Below are positions 17,242 through 25,316 of a stretch of 33,724 nucleotides of DNA, one piece after another (position 1 is the stretch's first letter; each line of letters starts with the position of its first letter). The notes under the pieces were generated by a model that had not been told where the DNA came from, ran no database searches, and saw nothing but the letters and a program-made list of their open reading frames with translations. This DNA is from Schlesneria paludicola DSM 18645 (GTDB taxonomy: Bacteria; Planctomycetota; Planctomycetia; Planctomycetales; Planctomycetaceae). The position numbers and the translations under genes were made by a program. Location of the stretch: NCBI GenBank assembly GCA_945862235.1, contig CAMAYU010000047.1:1-33724 (forward strand), written 5' to 3'.

Positions 17242-17332
17242 AAGCGCGTTGGCGGCATTTCTGACGTGCAGAGCAACTGTTACTCTGCGGCCCGGCACAA
17301 CTCCGCCCGACCACTCCCTTCAGGACGCTTTG

Positions 17333-19117
17333 ATGGCGAAGGCCCACTTGGACACCGCGAGCCGTGACGCGGACAAGCCTCGTTGGTTCGGGCCGGACGC
17401 GCGGTGGTTTTGGCCGAGCGTGGTCGCGTGTCTGGTCTTGCAGGCCGCGCTCGCAGTGGACTGTGCCCGTTCTTGGACGCCGACGCACGATGAGTTCTGG
17501 CATCTGCCGATCGGGCTGCGGATGTGGACTTCGGGAAAGTTCGACGACGATGTCATCAATCCCCCGCTCGTCCGAATGTGGGCGGCGATTCCGCTGGCTT
17601 TCGGTGGCGCTCTCCCCGGTGACGCGGGCGCGAAGCCCGACGTGGGCGACATCGGCGATGCCTTCTGGGCCGCGAACTCCGACGTGAGGTTCTGGTTTCT
17701 GTGTGGTCGCCTGATGATCATTCCGTTGGCGACACTGACCGGTTTGATCTTGGCTCTGTGGGGACGCGCGTGGTACGGCGAACGAGCGGCGTTCCTAAGC
17801 GTTCTCTTGTTCAGTTGCTGTCCCACGGTGATCGCGAACGCGGCCATCGTGACTCACGATCTGCCGCTCGCCGCCGCTTGGATCGCGACGCTGTTTGCTC
17901 TCGTCCGATTTGCAGAACGACCTTCAGGGCGTCAAGCATTGCTCTTCGGAGCGGTCTTAGGAGTCGCTCAATTGACGAAGTTGTCGGCACTCGTACTGGG
18001 ACCGGTTTGTGTCGTGGTGTGGTTCGTACTGCGCTGGCGAATCGTTCGTGACGAGGCATCGACGGCAACCGTTCTCGCACGGCAGTGGCTTGCGGCGATG
18101 GCTGTTGCGCTGTTGGTCATCAACGCGAGCTATCTCTTCCGTGGAACGGGAACCGCGTTGAAAGACGTGCCGTTCGCGAGTGGCCGCATGGTGACAGTGC
18201 AACGCGCACTGACAGTCGTCGGTTGGTGTCCGGTCCCGCTCCCGCGCGACTACATCGCCGCGTTCGATCGGTTGGCCTTGGACCTCGAACGGAAGCATCC
18301 CGTCTATCTCGATGGTGAATGGCGAGACCGGCCGTTCGCGCGGTACTACGCGGCCGCACTCAGTTACAAGCTGCCGTTGTCCGCGCTGGTGCTGATTCTC
18401 GTCGCCACGGCGACGCTCGCGTGGCCTCGCCCTAACACACTCGATCGTCGTCGCGCGGTCTGCCTGCTGATCGCGGCGGCGATCCTCCCGGTGTTGGCCA
18501 GTGGCTCGGCGAACCAGATCGGGGTTCGATACGTCTTGCCGACGCTGCCGTTGCTGCACCTATTTGCGGGCCAAGCGGCACGCTGGCTGAGCGACTCGCG
18601 ACGGCGTGTGGTCTGGCTCATTGTGTGGGCCGCGACGCTGACGGCTCCGCTCGCCTTGCGATTCCATCCGCATCACCTCGCCTACTTCAACGTCCTCGCG
18701 GGAGGCCCGGCACGCGGTGGCTGGCATCTCGTCGATTCCAACATTGACTGGGGCCAAGACCTGCACGCGCTGAAAGCCTTCATGGACGAACGGCAACTCC
18801 ACGAGATCGGCCTCGCCTACTTCGGCACCGTCGTCCCGGCACGTATCGGAATCAACGCCACTCCGCTCCCCTCGCGATTCCCTCAACCCGGCTGGTACGC
18901 CGTGAGTGTCAACTTCGTCCACGGTCGCCCTCACGCGATCCGCGATCAAAACGGCGACCGCACCCAAGTCGGCATCGGTGAATTCGGCTACTTCCGCTTC
19001 TTCGAGCCAGTCGCCCGCATCGGTTACTCCATCGACGTGTACCACCTGACCGACCGCGATATCGCCCGCTACTCGCATGCCCTCAGGCAACTCAACCAGC
19101 CGACCACGCCACGGTAA
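17333..19117 (+). CDS. GT39-like (PMT/ArnT-type) membrane glycosyltransferase
   Basis: Multi-pass GT-C fold protein predicted to transfer a sugar from a polyprenyl-phosphate donor on the outer face of the cytoplasmic membrane. 594 residues. The first helix (WFWPSVVACLVLQAALAV) is followed by SWTPTHDEFWHLPIGL, where the Asp-Glu pair after TM1 is the expected catalytic motif. A second acidic loop reads KFDDDVINPPLVRMW. About ten more hydrophobic segments run to residue 450, then a hydrophilic C-terminal domain with LVDSNIDWGQDLHALKAFM, often seen in planctomycete members. ATG at 17333 with AGGA at about 17321-17324 is preferred. The frame from 17219 starts inside a palindromic element. Substrate unknown. 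Confidence 0.85.
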   Translation: MAKAHLDTASRDADKPRWFGPDARWFWPSVVACLVLQAALAVDCARSWTPTHDEFWHLPIGLRMWTSGKFDDDVINPPLVRMWAAIPLAFGGALPGDAGAKPDVGDIGDAFWAANSDVRFWFLCGRLMIIPLATLTGLILALWGRAWYGERAAFLSVLLFSCCPTVIANAAIVTHDLPLAAAWIATLFALVRFAERPSGRQALLFGAVLGVAQLTKLSALVLGPVCVVVWFVLRWRIVRDEASTATVLARQWLAAMAVALLVINASYLFRGTGTALKDVPFASGRMVTVQRALTVVGWCPVPLPRDYIAAFDRLALDLERKHPVYLDGEWRDRPFARYYAAALSYKLPLSALVLILVATATLAWPRPNTLDRRRAVCLLIAAAILPVLASGSANQIGVRYVLPTLPLLHLFAGQAARWLSDSRRRVVWLIVWAATLTAPLALRFHPHHLAYFNVLAGGPARGGWHLVDSNIDWGQDLHALKAFMDERQLHEIGLAYFGTVVPARIGINATPLPSRFPQPGWYAVSVNFVHGRPHAIRDQNGDRTQVGIGEFGYFRFFEPVARIGYSIDVYHLTDRDIARYSHALRQLNQPTTPR

Positions 19118-19172
19118 AATCGATCCCGCTTGAACAGTCCACTCCAGACGCTGCCAGAATAAAAGGATCGAG

Positions 19173-20246
19173 ATGAAATGCTCTAAGGCTGCAGTAATGC
19201 TGCTCTTCGTGGTCGCAGTCGGCGAGTTCACCTTTGCAGGCAACCCGCCAGGACCAAATCCACCTGTCCAAAAAGACTCAGTACTGCCTCTCATGCAGAA
19301 CAACGGCGACAATCCGCCGCTGTCGGGAGCGTCGGCGGACAAGCCGCGGGTGGTCTCGCCAGAAGGCATCGCATTGCTGCAAAGGTTGAGCAAGAACACG
19401 CCCTTCGGCACAACAGACTTCGATCTCAAGGGGTTGCGGGCGGGCATGGGCGCACGCCAAGAGCCCGCCAACAAAGACATCAAACTTATTCACGTGAAGA
19501 TCGGCGAGATTCCGTGTGAATGGGTTCTCGCACCCGACGCGGACCCCGCTGTGCGGCTCTTGTATCTGCACGGCGGCGGCTGGGTCTCTGGATCGGGAGG
19601 AAACTATCTTCCGCTCGCGGCCGACATCTCGGTGGCGGCCAAGTGTGCCGTGCTCCTGCCCGACTACCGGCTGGCACCGGAACAACCTTTCCCCGCCGGG
19701 CTTGAGGATTGTATTGCCGCTCACGACTGGCTGATCGCGAACGGGCCGTCTGGGCCCGGCCCTGCCAAGACGACATTTATCGCCGGGGATTCGGCGGGGG
19801 GCAACCTGACTCTGGCAACGCTGCTGGCGCTGCGAGACCGCCAGCGGCCACTCCCGGCGGGAGGAATCGCCCTTTCGGCGGCCACGGATTTCACGCTGGC
19901 CAGCGAGTCCCTGAAGACAGTCCATGACCCCATCATCAGTGCGCGAACCATGCCCGAGTTTCGGGATCGCTATCTGGGGAAAACGGATCCCAGCAACCCG
20001 CTCGCTTCACCCGTCTTCGGCGACTACCGCGGCATTCCACCGCTGCTGATTCAGGTCGGCGAGCACGAAATGCTCCGCGACGACAGCGTCCGAGTGGCGA
20101 AGAAGGCTCTTGCGGACGGGATCCCCGTGAAGTTCGAAGTCTGGCCGGGCATGGTCCACGTGTTCCAGATCAGGGGGCTTCCAGAATCCCGGCAGGCCAT
20201 CGAGCAGATCGCCGATTTCATGCGCTCGAAACTCCCCAAACCATAA
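19173..20246 (+). CDS. Secreted HSL-type alpha/beta-hydrolase (esterase/lipase)
   Basis: Hydrolyses carboxyl esters; natural substrate unknown. 357 residues. A signal peptide (MKCSKAAVMLLFVVAVGEF, probable cleavage after about residue 23) is followed by a Pro/Asn-rich linker. The hormone-sensitive-lipase oxyanion motif HGGGW is at 133-137, DYRLAPE at 164-170, nucleophile Ser207 in GDSAGG (205-210), the acid probably Asp303 or Asp304 in EHEMLRDD, and catalytic His329 in GMVHVF. All key residues are present. AAGGA just upstream of the ATG supports the start. It follows the glycosyltransferase gene by 55 bp and precedes the GntR regulator by 340 bp, so it may belong to the regulator's target set; that is inference. 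Confidence 0.92.
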   Translation: MKCSKAAVMLLFVVAVGEFTFAGNPPGPNPPVQKDSVLPLMQNNGDNPPLSGASADKPRVVSPEGIALLQRLSKNTPFGTTDFDLKGLRAGMGARQEPANKDIKLIHVKIGEIPCEWVLAPDADPAVRLLYLHGGGWVSGSGGNYLPLAADISVAAKCAVLLPDYRLAPEQPFPAGLEDCIAAHDWLIANGPSGPGPAKTTFIAGDSAGGNLTLATLLALRDRQRPLPAGGIALSAATDFTLASESLKTVHDPIISARTMPEFRDRYLGKTDPSNPLASPVFGDYRGIPPLLIQVGEHEMLRDDSVRVAKKALADGIPVKFEVWPGMVHVFQIRGLPESRQAIEQIADFMRSKLPKP

Positions 20247-20509
20247 CCCGCGCTGCATCGGCGAAGGGCCGAGTTCGGGAGTCTCATTACACGACCGTTC
20301 TCTCGGTGCGAGCGGCCGATGTTCATTCCCGCACCGACGCGCGTCGGTGTGTCGAACCGGAGCTTCGAATCTCAGGAGCGAAGACGGCGGGATGGGGGCG
20401 GTAGATCCTGGCGGACTGGTGGCACTGTCGATGGTACGTACGATCGACAGCAACGTTTCAACGTCAAAAGGCCGAATTGTACGCTCTTGAAAAAGTGAGA
20501 TTGTCAGAT

Positions 20510-20526
20510 AAACTGACCATCAGTTT
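20510..20526. promoter_or_regulatory. Candidate operator of the GntR regulator
   Basis: AAACTGA-CCA-TCAGTTT: perfect 7-bp arms with a 3-bp spacer, 61 bp before the regulator's start codon. FadR-subfamily GntR proteins bind short palindromes in their own promoters, so autoregulation is plausible. The sequence does not match the E. coli FadR consensus. Confidence 0.5.
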
Positions 20527-20537
20527 GTGCTTGTCAA

Positions 20538-20573
20538 TCGCCTGCCATCAACTTCTCGCCTGCCATCAACTTC
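20538..20573 (+). repeat. Perfect tandem duplication of 18 bp in the GntR leader
   Basis: TCGCCTGCCATCAACTTC occurs twice back to back (20538-20555, 20556-20573), ending 14 bp before the ATG. It may be a recent slippage duplication in the 5' leader, or a pair of regulator half-sites. Confidence 0.85.
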
Positions 20574-20587
20574 AGTGAGAAAAACTC

Positions 20588-21262
20588 ATGGCCGAAACGA
20601 TCGAACGATCCAAGCTTCGCGACGTCGTTGCCGATCGCCTGAAGACATTCATTCTGGAAGGCAATCTCAAATCCGGAGACCGGTTGCCGACGGAGGCTGA
20701 ACTGGCAACGAGATTCGGTGTCAGCCGACCCAGTCTGCGCGAGGCAACCAAGTCGCTGGAGTTCCTTGGCATCGTCGAGGCGAGGCCGGGGCGCGGAATG
20801 ACCGTCGGCAGTGTGAACATGGACCGGGTTACGGAATACCTCGGCTTCCACCCGGAGATGCACGACGTTTCTGCGGAAGAGCTGATTGACACGCGAGTGC
20901 TCATCGAGGCGGGCGTCCTGCCGCATGTCGCCAGACGCATGAAGCAGGATGAGTCGCTGTACAACAATCTGAACGCGATCAATACCGAACTGCGGCAGGC
21001 TGGCAGCCTGTCTCGCTGGGTAAAATTGGATATTGCGTTTCATCGCGAGCTGATCAGCGCCAGCGGCCTTTCGCCGCTGATGGCGTTCACCGACGTACTG
21101 GCCGTCTTCTTTCGTCGCTTCCGAGAAAGTGTGAGGAAGGCCGAATGGTCTACCGGCATCGAGAGTCATCAAAGGGTCATTGACGCACTTAAGGCCGGTC
21201 GTGTTCAGGAAGCCGATCGGGAGTTGCGAACGCACATCGAGAGCCATAGGGAGCGAATCTGA
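20588..21262 (+). CDS. FadR-subfamily GntR transcriptional regulator (FCD domain)
   Basis: DNA-binding regulator whose C-terminal domain senses a small carboxylate or fatty-acyl type ligand. 224 residues. The winged helix-turn-helix spans about 9-75, with LPTEAELATRFGVSRPSLRE as the recognition region and EARPGRGMTVG as the wing. The all-helical FCD domain spans about 98-218, with the metal-site pattern Asp148-x3-His152 (DIAFH), His194 (ESHQRV) and His216 (RTHIESH), all present. The stop codon overlaps the start of the cytochrome gene by one base (TGATG), so the regulator probably heads and controls the operon. An operator-like palindrome and a tandem repeat lie just upstream. No good ribosome binding site is visible (GTGAGAAAAACTC before the ATG). 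Confidence 0.92.
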   Translation: MAETIERSKLRDVVADRLKTFILEGNLKSGDRLPTEAELATRFGVSRPSLREATKSLEFLGIVEARPGRGMTVGSVNMDRVTEYLGFHPEMHDVSAEELIDTRVLIEAGVLPHVARRMKQDESLYNNLNAINTELRQAGSLSRWVKLDIAFHRELISASGLSPLMAFTDVLAVFFRRFRESVRKAEWSTGIESHQRVIDALKAGRVQEADRELRTHIESHRERI

Positions 21263-24200
21263 TGCGATGCATAGAAGTAGCGGTGCGGCGCCAGCCGCCC
21301 GGTGCGGCACGGCGGAACCGGACGGCTTGCACCGTGCTGCTAATTGCCTGTCTCACACTCGCGGCCGCGTCTGCTGATGGTGCAGACGACCTCGCACAAT
21401 CGTATGGCACACAGATCCAGCCACTGCTCGTCCGGTCCTGCGGGAAGTGCCATGGGAAGATGCCCACGGACAACGATCTCGATCTCACGAGCTTTGGCTC
21501 TGCTCAGGCGATCATCGCCAAGCCCAAGGTGCTGGTCGATGTCGCCGAGCGGTTGCGTTTGGGCGATATGCCGCCGAAAGACGCGCCGCAACCGACGCAG
21601 GCTGAACGAGAGCAACTGCTGGGTTGGATCTCGACGGCGCTCGATGCGGAAGCGGCCGCGCGAGCCGGTGATCCTGGACCGGTGACGCTGCGTCGGCTGA
21701 GCAACACGGAGTACGACAACGCGGTCCGTGATCTCACCAGCGTGGACATGCGGCCAACACAGGCCCGCGAGTTTCCCGTCGACAGCGTCGGCGGCGAGGG
21801 CTTTGCCAACGTCGGGGACGCGATGCCGGTCACTCCCGAGCTGGTCGAACGCTATCACCAGACCGCTCGTGACGTTGCCGCGCGGGTAGTGCTCGTGCCC
21901 GGCGGTTTCCGCTTTTCCCCTTCCACCGAACGCCCGGATTGGACTGAGGAGGCTCTCAAGCCGCTCCGCAGTTTCCACGCTCGCTATGCCGGACCCAATG
22001 GAGAGCCGCCGCTAGCAGCGCATCTCGCGGCGACCTTGAAGCACCGCGACAGACTCACCCGTGGCGGGGCCGCCGACATCGCTGGGGTGGCCGCCGAGGA
22101 AAAGCTCGACGCCACTTATCTGGCGGCACTTTGGACGGGGCTCAACGGCAAGTCGGCCTCGCCTGCGGAAGTCATTGCCCAGACGAAACAGTGGTCCGAG
22201 AAAGCGGCTCTGGCGGAAGCCGAGAAGCAATGGCGGCAGACGGCTCTCCAATCGGCCAAGAAGGCCATCGAGTCCCAGTGGGCTTCGTCGAAACGTGTCC
22301 TTGCGGAGTCCGAAGTTGCGGAAGGGGGCTCAGTTCCCTTCGAGCACAAGGTCTCGGTTCAACGCGGCGAACTGCTCCTCTTGACCGTGCTTCCGAACGA
22401 AAATCACGGGGCCGACAGCACGCTCGTCGAATGGACGATCCACGAAACAGCCGGCGATCAGCGAACCTGGAGCGTCGCCGATCTGGTACCCAATCTGCTG
22501 AAGGCGAACCCGTGGTCGGACAAGCATGAGGCCCGTTGGAGCTTTCTGGAAACGACCTCTACTCCGATGTTCCTCACCGAACGGCACGACAGCAGCGCGG
22601 GACGGCCCGAACTGAAATCGTGGAGCATCGGTTCCGAACCGTCGGTCTTCGTGAACTCGGCTGCGGAACCAATTAAAGTCTGGACGACATTGCCCGCACG
22701 ATCGGTCTTCGTACATCCCGGACAGAAACGACCTGTGGCGATCGCCTGGACGAGTCCGATTGCTGGCGAGTTGTCGGTCGCGGGCCGCGTCGCCGATGCT
22801 CACCCGAGCGGTGGTGATGGGGTCTCGTTCGAGCTGTCGCATGTCGCGGCTCCAGACTTGGGGCAGGCACTGGCTGATCTGGGCAGCGCGTCCACGATTC
22901 TGCCGGAAGCCGGGCTGCCTCCCGACATGCTTGCCCTTGTCCGGGAGAAGTGGCACGAGGCCACCACCGATCCGGCACCAGTCTTGGCGGCGATCAAAGC
23001 CATGCAGGACCAGTTGTTTCAAGGCAACTACGGGAAGAATGCGGCCATGGCGGTCGGAAACGGCTTTCCCGCCTGGGAGGATCTGCGTCGCGTGGTCGCT
23101 CGCGAGCGGGTCCAGGGTGCCGCCCGTGAGCCGCTCTTCCGCATGGTCGCGTTGCCCGCTCAGCCCGACACCTTCGTAGTCTGGGACCGGCTGCGACTGG
23201 AGGGTGGTGACGGTCCGCCGCTGGTGTTTGCGGAGCATCCAGAACTGGGCGCGGCCGTCGAGCAAGCGTCCGGACTCAAATTCGGACAGCACCCGCAGGG
23301 TCGACCGGTGCCAAAGTCTGCGTTGGTCACGGCTGCCGGTACCGAAATCGTCATCGATCTCAGGAAACTGTCGGCAGAATTGCAGAAGGCGCTCACGCTG
23401 CCTCGGTTCCTCTGCGCCGACGTGAGCCTCGACGAAGCGAGTCCGGAAACCGGCTCGGTTCAGGCATTCCTCATCGCTGCGACAGGCGGTGGCGGGGGAT
23501 TGGCTGAGCCGGTCGCCAAAGCTGAAGTGGGCGACCCGCATGCCGCGCAGATCGTGCATCCGCGCGTCGCCGCCGAACGGGCGCGGCCGGCGGCGGAGTT
23601 TCGTGCTCTCTTCCCGCCAGCGGTCCTCTTTCAACCGATCATCCCGCGAGACGCTCAAGGCAGCGTCTTCTTGTACCGCCGCGAGGACGAGCCGTTGCGT
23701 CGGCTCCTGCTCGACGAGGCGGGCCGGGCTGAGCTCGACCGGCTGTGGAGCGAACTGGAGTTTGTGAGCGAGCAAGCGTTCGCCACCCCGATCGCGTATG
23801 AGGGACTCGTGCAGTACTACCGCAAGCCGAACGACGGCGCGCGGATCATGTTCTTCTACATCCAACTGTTCGAGGAACAGATCAGACGGGAGGAGAAAGC
23901 CTTTCTCGCGGCTCAAGTCGCCGCGGAACCGAGGCACCTGGAGGCGCTGCTTGCCTTCGCCACCCGCGCCTGGCGACGGCCGCTCGCCGCCGACGAACGC
24001 GCGGCGATCCTCGCGTCCTACCGCGTCGACCGTGCCGAAGGTGCCAAACATGATTCAGCGTTCCGTGCCGCTCTGGCCCGCGTCCTCTCGTCGCCGTGGT
24101 TCCTGTATCGGGTTGAACAACCAGCAAGCGGGTCGCACTGGCAGCCAGTCTCGGGCGACGAATTGGCAACCCGGCTAAGTTTCCTGCTTTGGGATTCGAT

Positions 24201-25176
24201 TCCCGACGACGAGTTGCGGGCGCAGGCCGTGAAACTCCACGAGCCTGCGGTCATGGAGGAGCAACTCCGCCGCATGCTGAAGGACGTTCGCGTGCGCGGC
24301 ATGGCCGAAGAGTTCGGCGCCCGCTGGCTCGGAGTGCGGGACTTTGTCGCCAATCACGGCCGCAGCCTGAAGCATTTTCCTGAGTTCACGCCGGTCTTGC
24401 GCGACGCGTTGGCCGAAGAGCCGGTGCGGTTCTTCGAAGACTTGCTGGTCAATGACCGCCCGGTTGCCGATGTGATCGCCGCCGACGCCGTGGTCATCAA
24501 CGAGGTCCTCGCCAAGCACTATGGCATCCCCGGCGTGACTGGTCCGCAGTGGCGACGAGTCGAGAACGTTTCTGCCTACGGTCGCGGCGGGTTTCTCGGT
24601 TTCGGCGCGGTGATCGCCAAGCAATCGGCCGCCGCGCGGACAAGCCCGATCAAGCGCGGGGCGTGGCTGGTGCAGGTGCTCGGCGAGCGGCTGCCCAAAG
24701 TTCCGCCCGACGTTCCGCCACTGCCCGAGACTCCCCCCGCTGGCCTCAGCGTGCGCGAGATCACCGAGCGTCATCGTGCGGACCCGAAATGTGCCGGTTG
24801 CCACGTCCGCATCGATCCGTACGGCATGACGCTCGAGCGTTTCGACGCCATCGGTCGCCTGCGGCCTGCCAGCGAGCTGAAGCCGGGCGACACCAAAGGA
24901 ACACTCCGCGACGGCACCGAGATCGAGGACATCGCCGGTCTGCGGAACTACTTCGCCGGACCGCGCCGCGAGGACCTGTTGCGGACACTCGCCCGCAAGC
25001 TGACAGGCTACGCACTGGGTCGCGCCGTGTTAACGTCGGATCGCAACTTGGTCGACGAGGTAACCAAGACGATGGCCAACGGTGGTCGCTGGTCGGACGC
25101 CCTGCTCGTCATCGTCCGCAGCGAGCAGTTTCGCTGCATTCGATCGACAAGTGCCGTTGCCGCCACGCCACCCTAA
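21262..25176 (+). CDS. Planctomycete cytochrome c-type protein with DUF1587/DUF1595/DUF1592/DUF1588/DUF1585
   Basis: 1304 residues; exported and probably membrane- or envelope-associated. An Arg-rich n-region and hydrophobic TVLLIACLTLAAASADGA give a signal peptide. A CxxCH heme site follows at residues 60-64 (CGKCH). DUF1587 spans about 139-210 (LRRLSNTEYDNAVRDL). A long region of about 650 residues has no family I recognise. Then come DUF1595 (about 880-930, AWRRPLAADERAAIL), DUF1592 (LATRLSFLLWDSIPDDEL), DUF1588 (RGAWLVQVLGERLPKVPPDV ... with a second CxxCH, CAGCH, at 1177-1181) and DUF1585 (LARKLTGYALGR). The molecular function of these proteins is not established; electron transfer linked to polymer degradation has been suggested. 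It is followed by its usual DUF1552 partner. Confidence 0.93.
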   Translation: MRCIEVAVRRQPPGAARRNRTACTVLLIACLTLAAASADGADDLAQSYGTQIQPLLVRSCGKCHGKMPTDNDLDLTSFGSAQAIIAKPKVLVDVAERLRLGDMPPKDAPQPTQAEREQLLGWISTALDAEAAARAGDPGPVTLRRLSNTEYDNAVRDLTSVDMRPTQAREFPVDSVGGEGFANVGDAMPVTPELVERYHQTARDVAARVVLVPGGFRFSPSTERPDWTEEALKPLRSFHARYAGPNGEPPLAAHLAATLKHRDRLTRGGAADIAGVAAEEKLDATYLAALWTGLNGKSASPAEVIAQTKQWSEKAALAEAEKQWRQTALQSAKKAIESQWASSKRVLAESEVAEGGSVPFEHKVSVQRGELLLLTVLPNENHGADSTLVEWTIHETAGDQRTWSVADLVPNLLKANPWSDKHEARWSFLETTSTPMFLTERHDSSAGRPELKSWSIGSEPSVFVNSAAEPIKVWTTLPARSVFVHPGQKRPVAIAWTSPIAGELSVAGRVADAHPSGGDGVSFELSHVAAPDLGQALADLGSASTILPEAGLPPDMLALVREKWHEATTDPAPVLAAIKAMQDQLFQGNYGKNAAMAVGNGFPAWEDLRRVVARERVQGAAREPLFRMVALPAQPDTFVVWDRLRLEGGDGPPLVFAEHPELGAAVEQASGLKFGQHPQGRPVPKSALVTAAGTEIVIDLRKLSAELQKALTLPRFLCADVSLDEASPETGSVQAFLIAATGGGGGLAEPVAKAEVGDPHAAQIVHPRVAAERARPAAEFRALFPPAVLFQPIIPRDAQGSVFLYRREDEPLRRLLLDEAGRAELDRLWSELEFVSEQAFATPIAYEGLVQYYRKPNDGARIMFFYIQLFEEQIRREEKAFLAAQVAAEPRHLEALLAFATRAWRRPLAADERAAILASYRVDRAEGAKHDSAFRAALARVLSSPWFLYRVEQPASGSHWQPVSGDELATRLSFLLWDSIPDDELRAQAVKLHEPAVMEEQLRRMLKDVRVRGMAEEFGARWLGVRDFVANHGRSLKHFPEFTPVLRDALAEEPVRFFEDLLVNDRPVADVIAADAVVINEVLAKHYGIPGVTGPQWRRVENVSAYGRGGFLGFGAVIAKQSAAARTSPIKRGAWLVQVLGERLPKVPPDVPPLPETPPAGLSVREITERHRADPKCAGCHVRIDPYGMTLERFDAIGRLRPASELKPGDTKGTLRDGTEIEDIAGLRNYFAGPRREDLLRTLARKLTGYALGRAVLTSDRNLVDEVTKTMANGGRWSDALLVIVRSEQFRCIRSTSAVAATPP

Positions 25177-25187
25177 AGCGCCAGCAG

Positions 25188-25242
25188 GTACGACGGACTT
25201 CCCGTCCGTCGCGCCGATCGACGGACGGGAAGTCCGTCGTAC
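25188..25242. repeat. Perfect palindrome between the cytochrome and DUF1552 genes
   Basis: 24-bp perfect arms (25188-25211 and 25219-25242) beginning GTACGACGGACTTCCCGTCC, around a 7-nt loop. It lies within the 140-bp gap of what is otherwise a two-gene unit, with no U-tract. It could stabilise the upstream message or tune expression of the second gene. Confidence 0.85.
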
Positions 25243-25316
25243 AAAGATCTGCCCATCGTTCAACAGACACCCCTTGGCTCCGACTGAAACAACACGCTCC
25301 CCAAAGGATACCTCCC

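Larger units (their letters stand above)
20247..20587. other. Regulatory spacer upstream of the GntR gene
   Basis: 340 bp without a gene. It contains an 18-bp perfect palindrome CACCGACGCGCGTCGGTG at 20332-20349. A CTGTCGAT / ATCGACAG pair at 20425-20450 flanks GGTACGTACG. The operator-like palindrome at 20510-20526 and the tandem 18-bp duplication at 20538-20573 follow. This is the densest cluster of potential protein-binding palindromes in the window. Confidence 0.5.

Noticed and set aside
22330..24051. 573-residue open frame antisense to the cytochrome gene
   Set aside because: A shadow of GC-rich codon usage; Arg/Gly/Gln-rich composition and no motif.
24549..25316. Upstream extension of the DUF1552 reading frame (689-residue ORF)
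   Set aside because: It overlaps the well-supported C-terminal domains of the cytochrome gene in another frame, and the Tat signal with a good ribosome binding site marks the real start at 25317.
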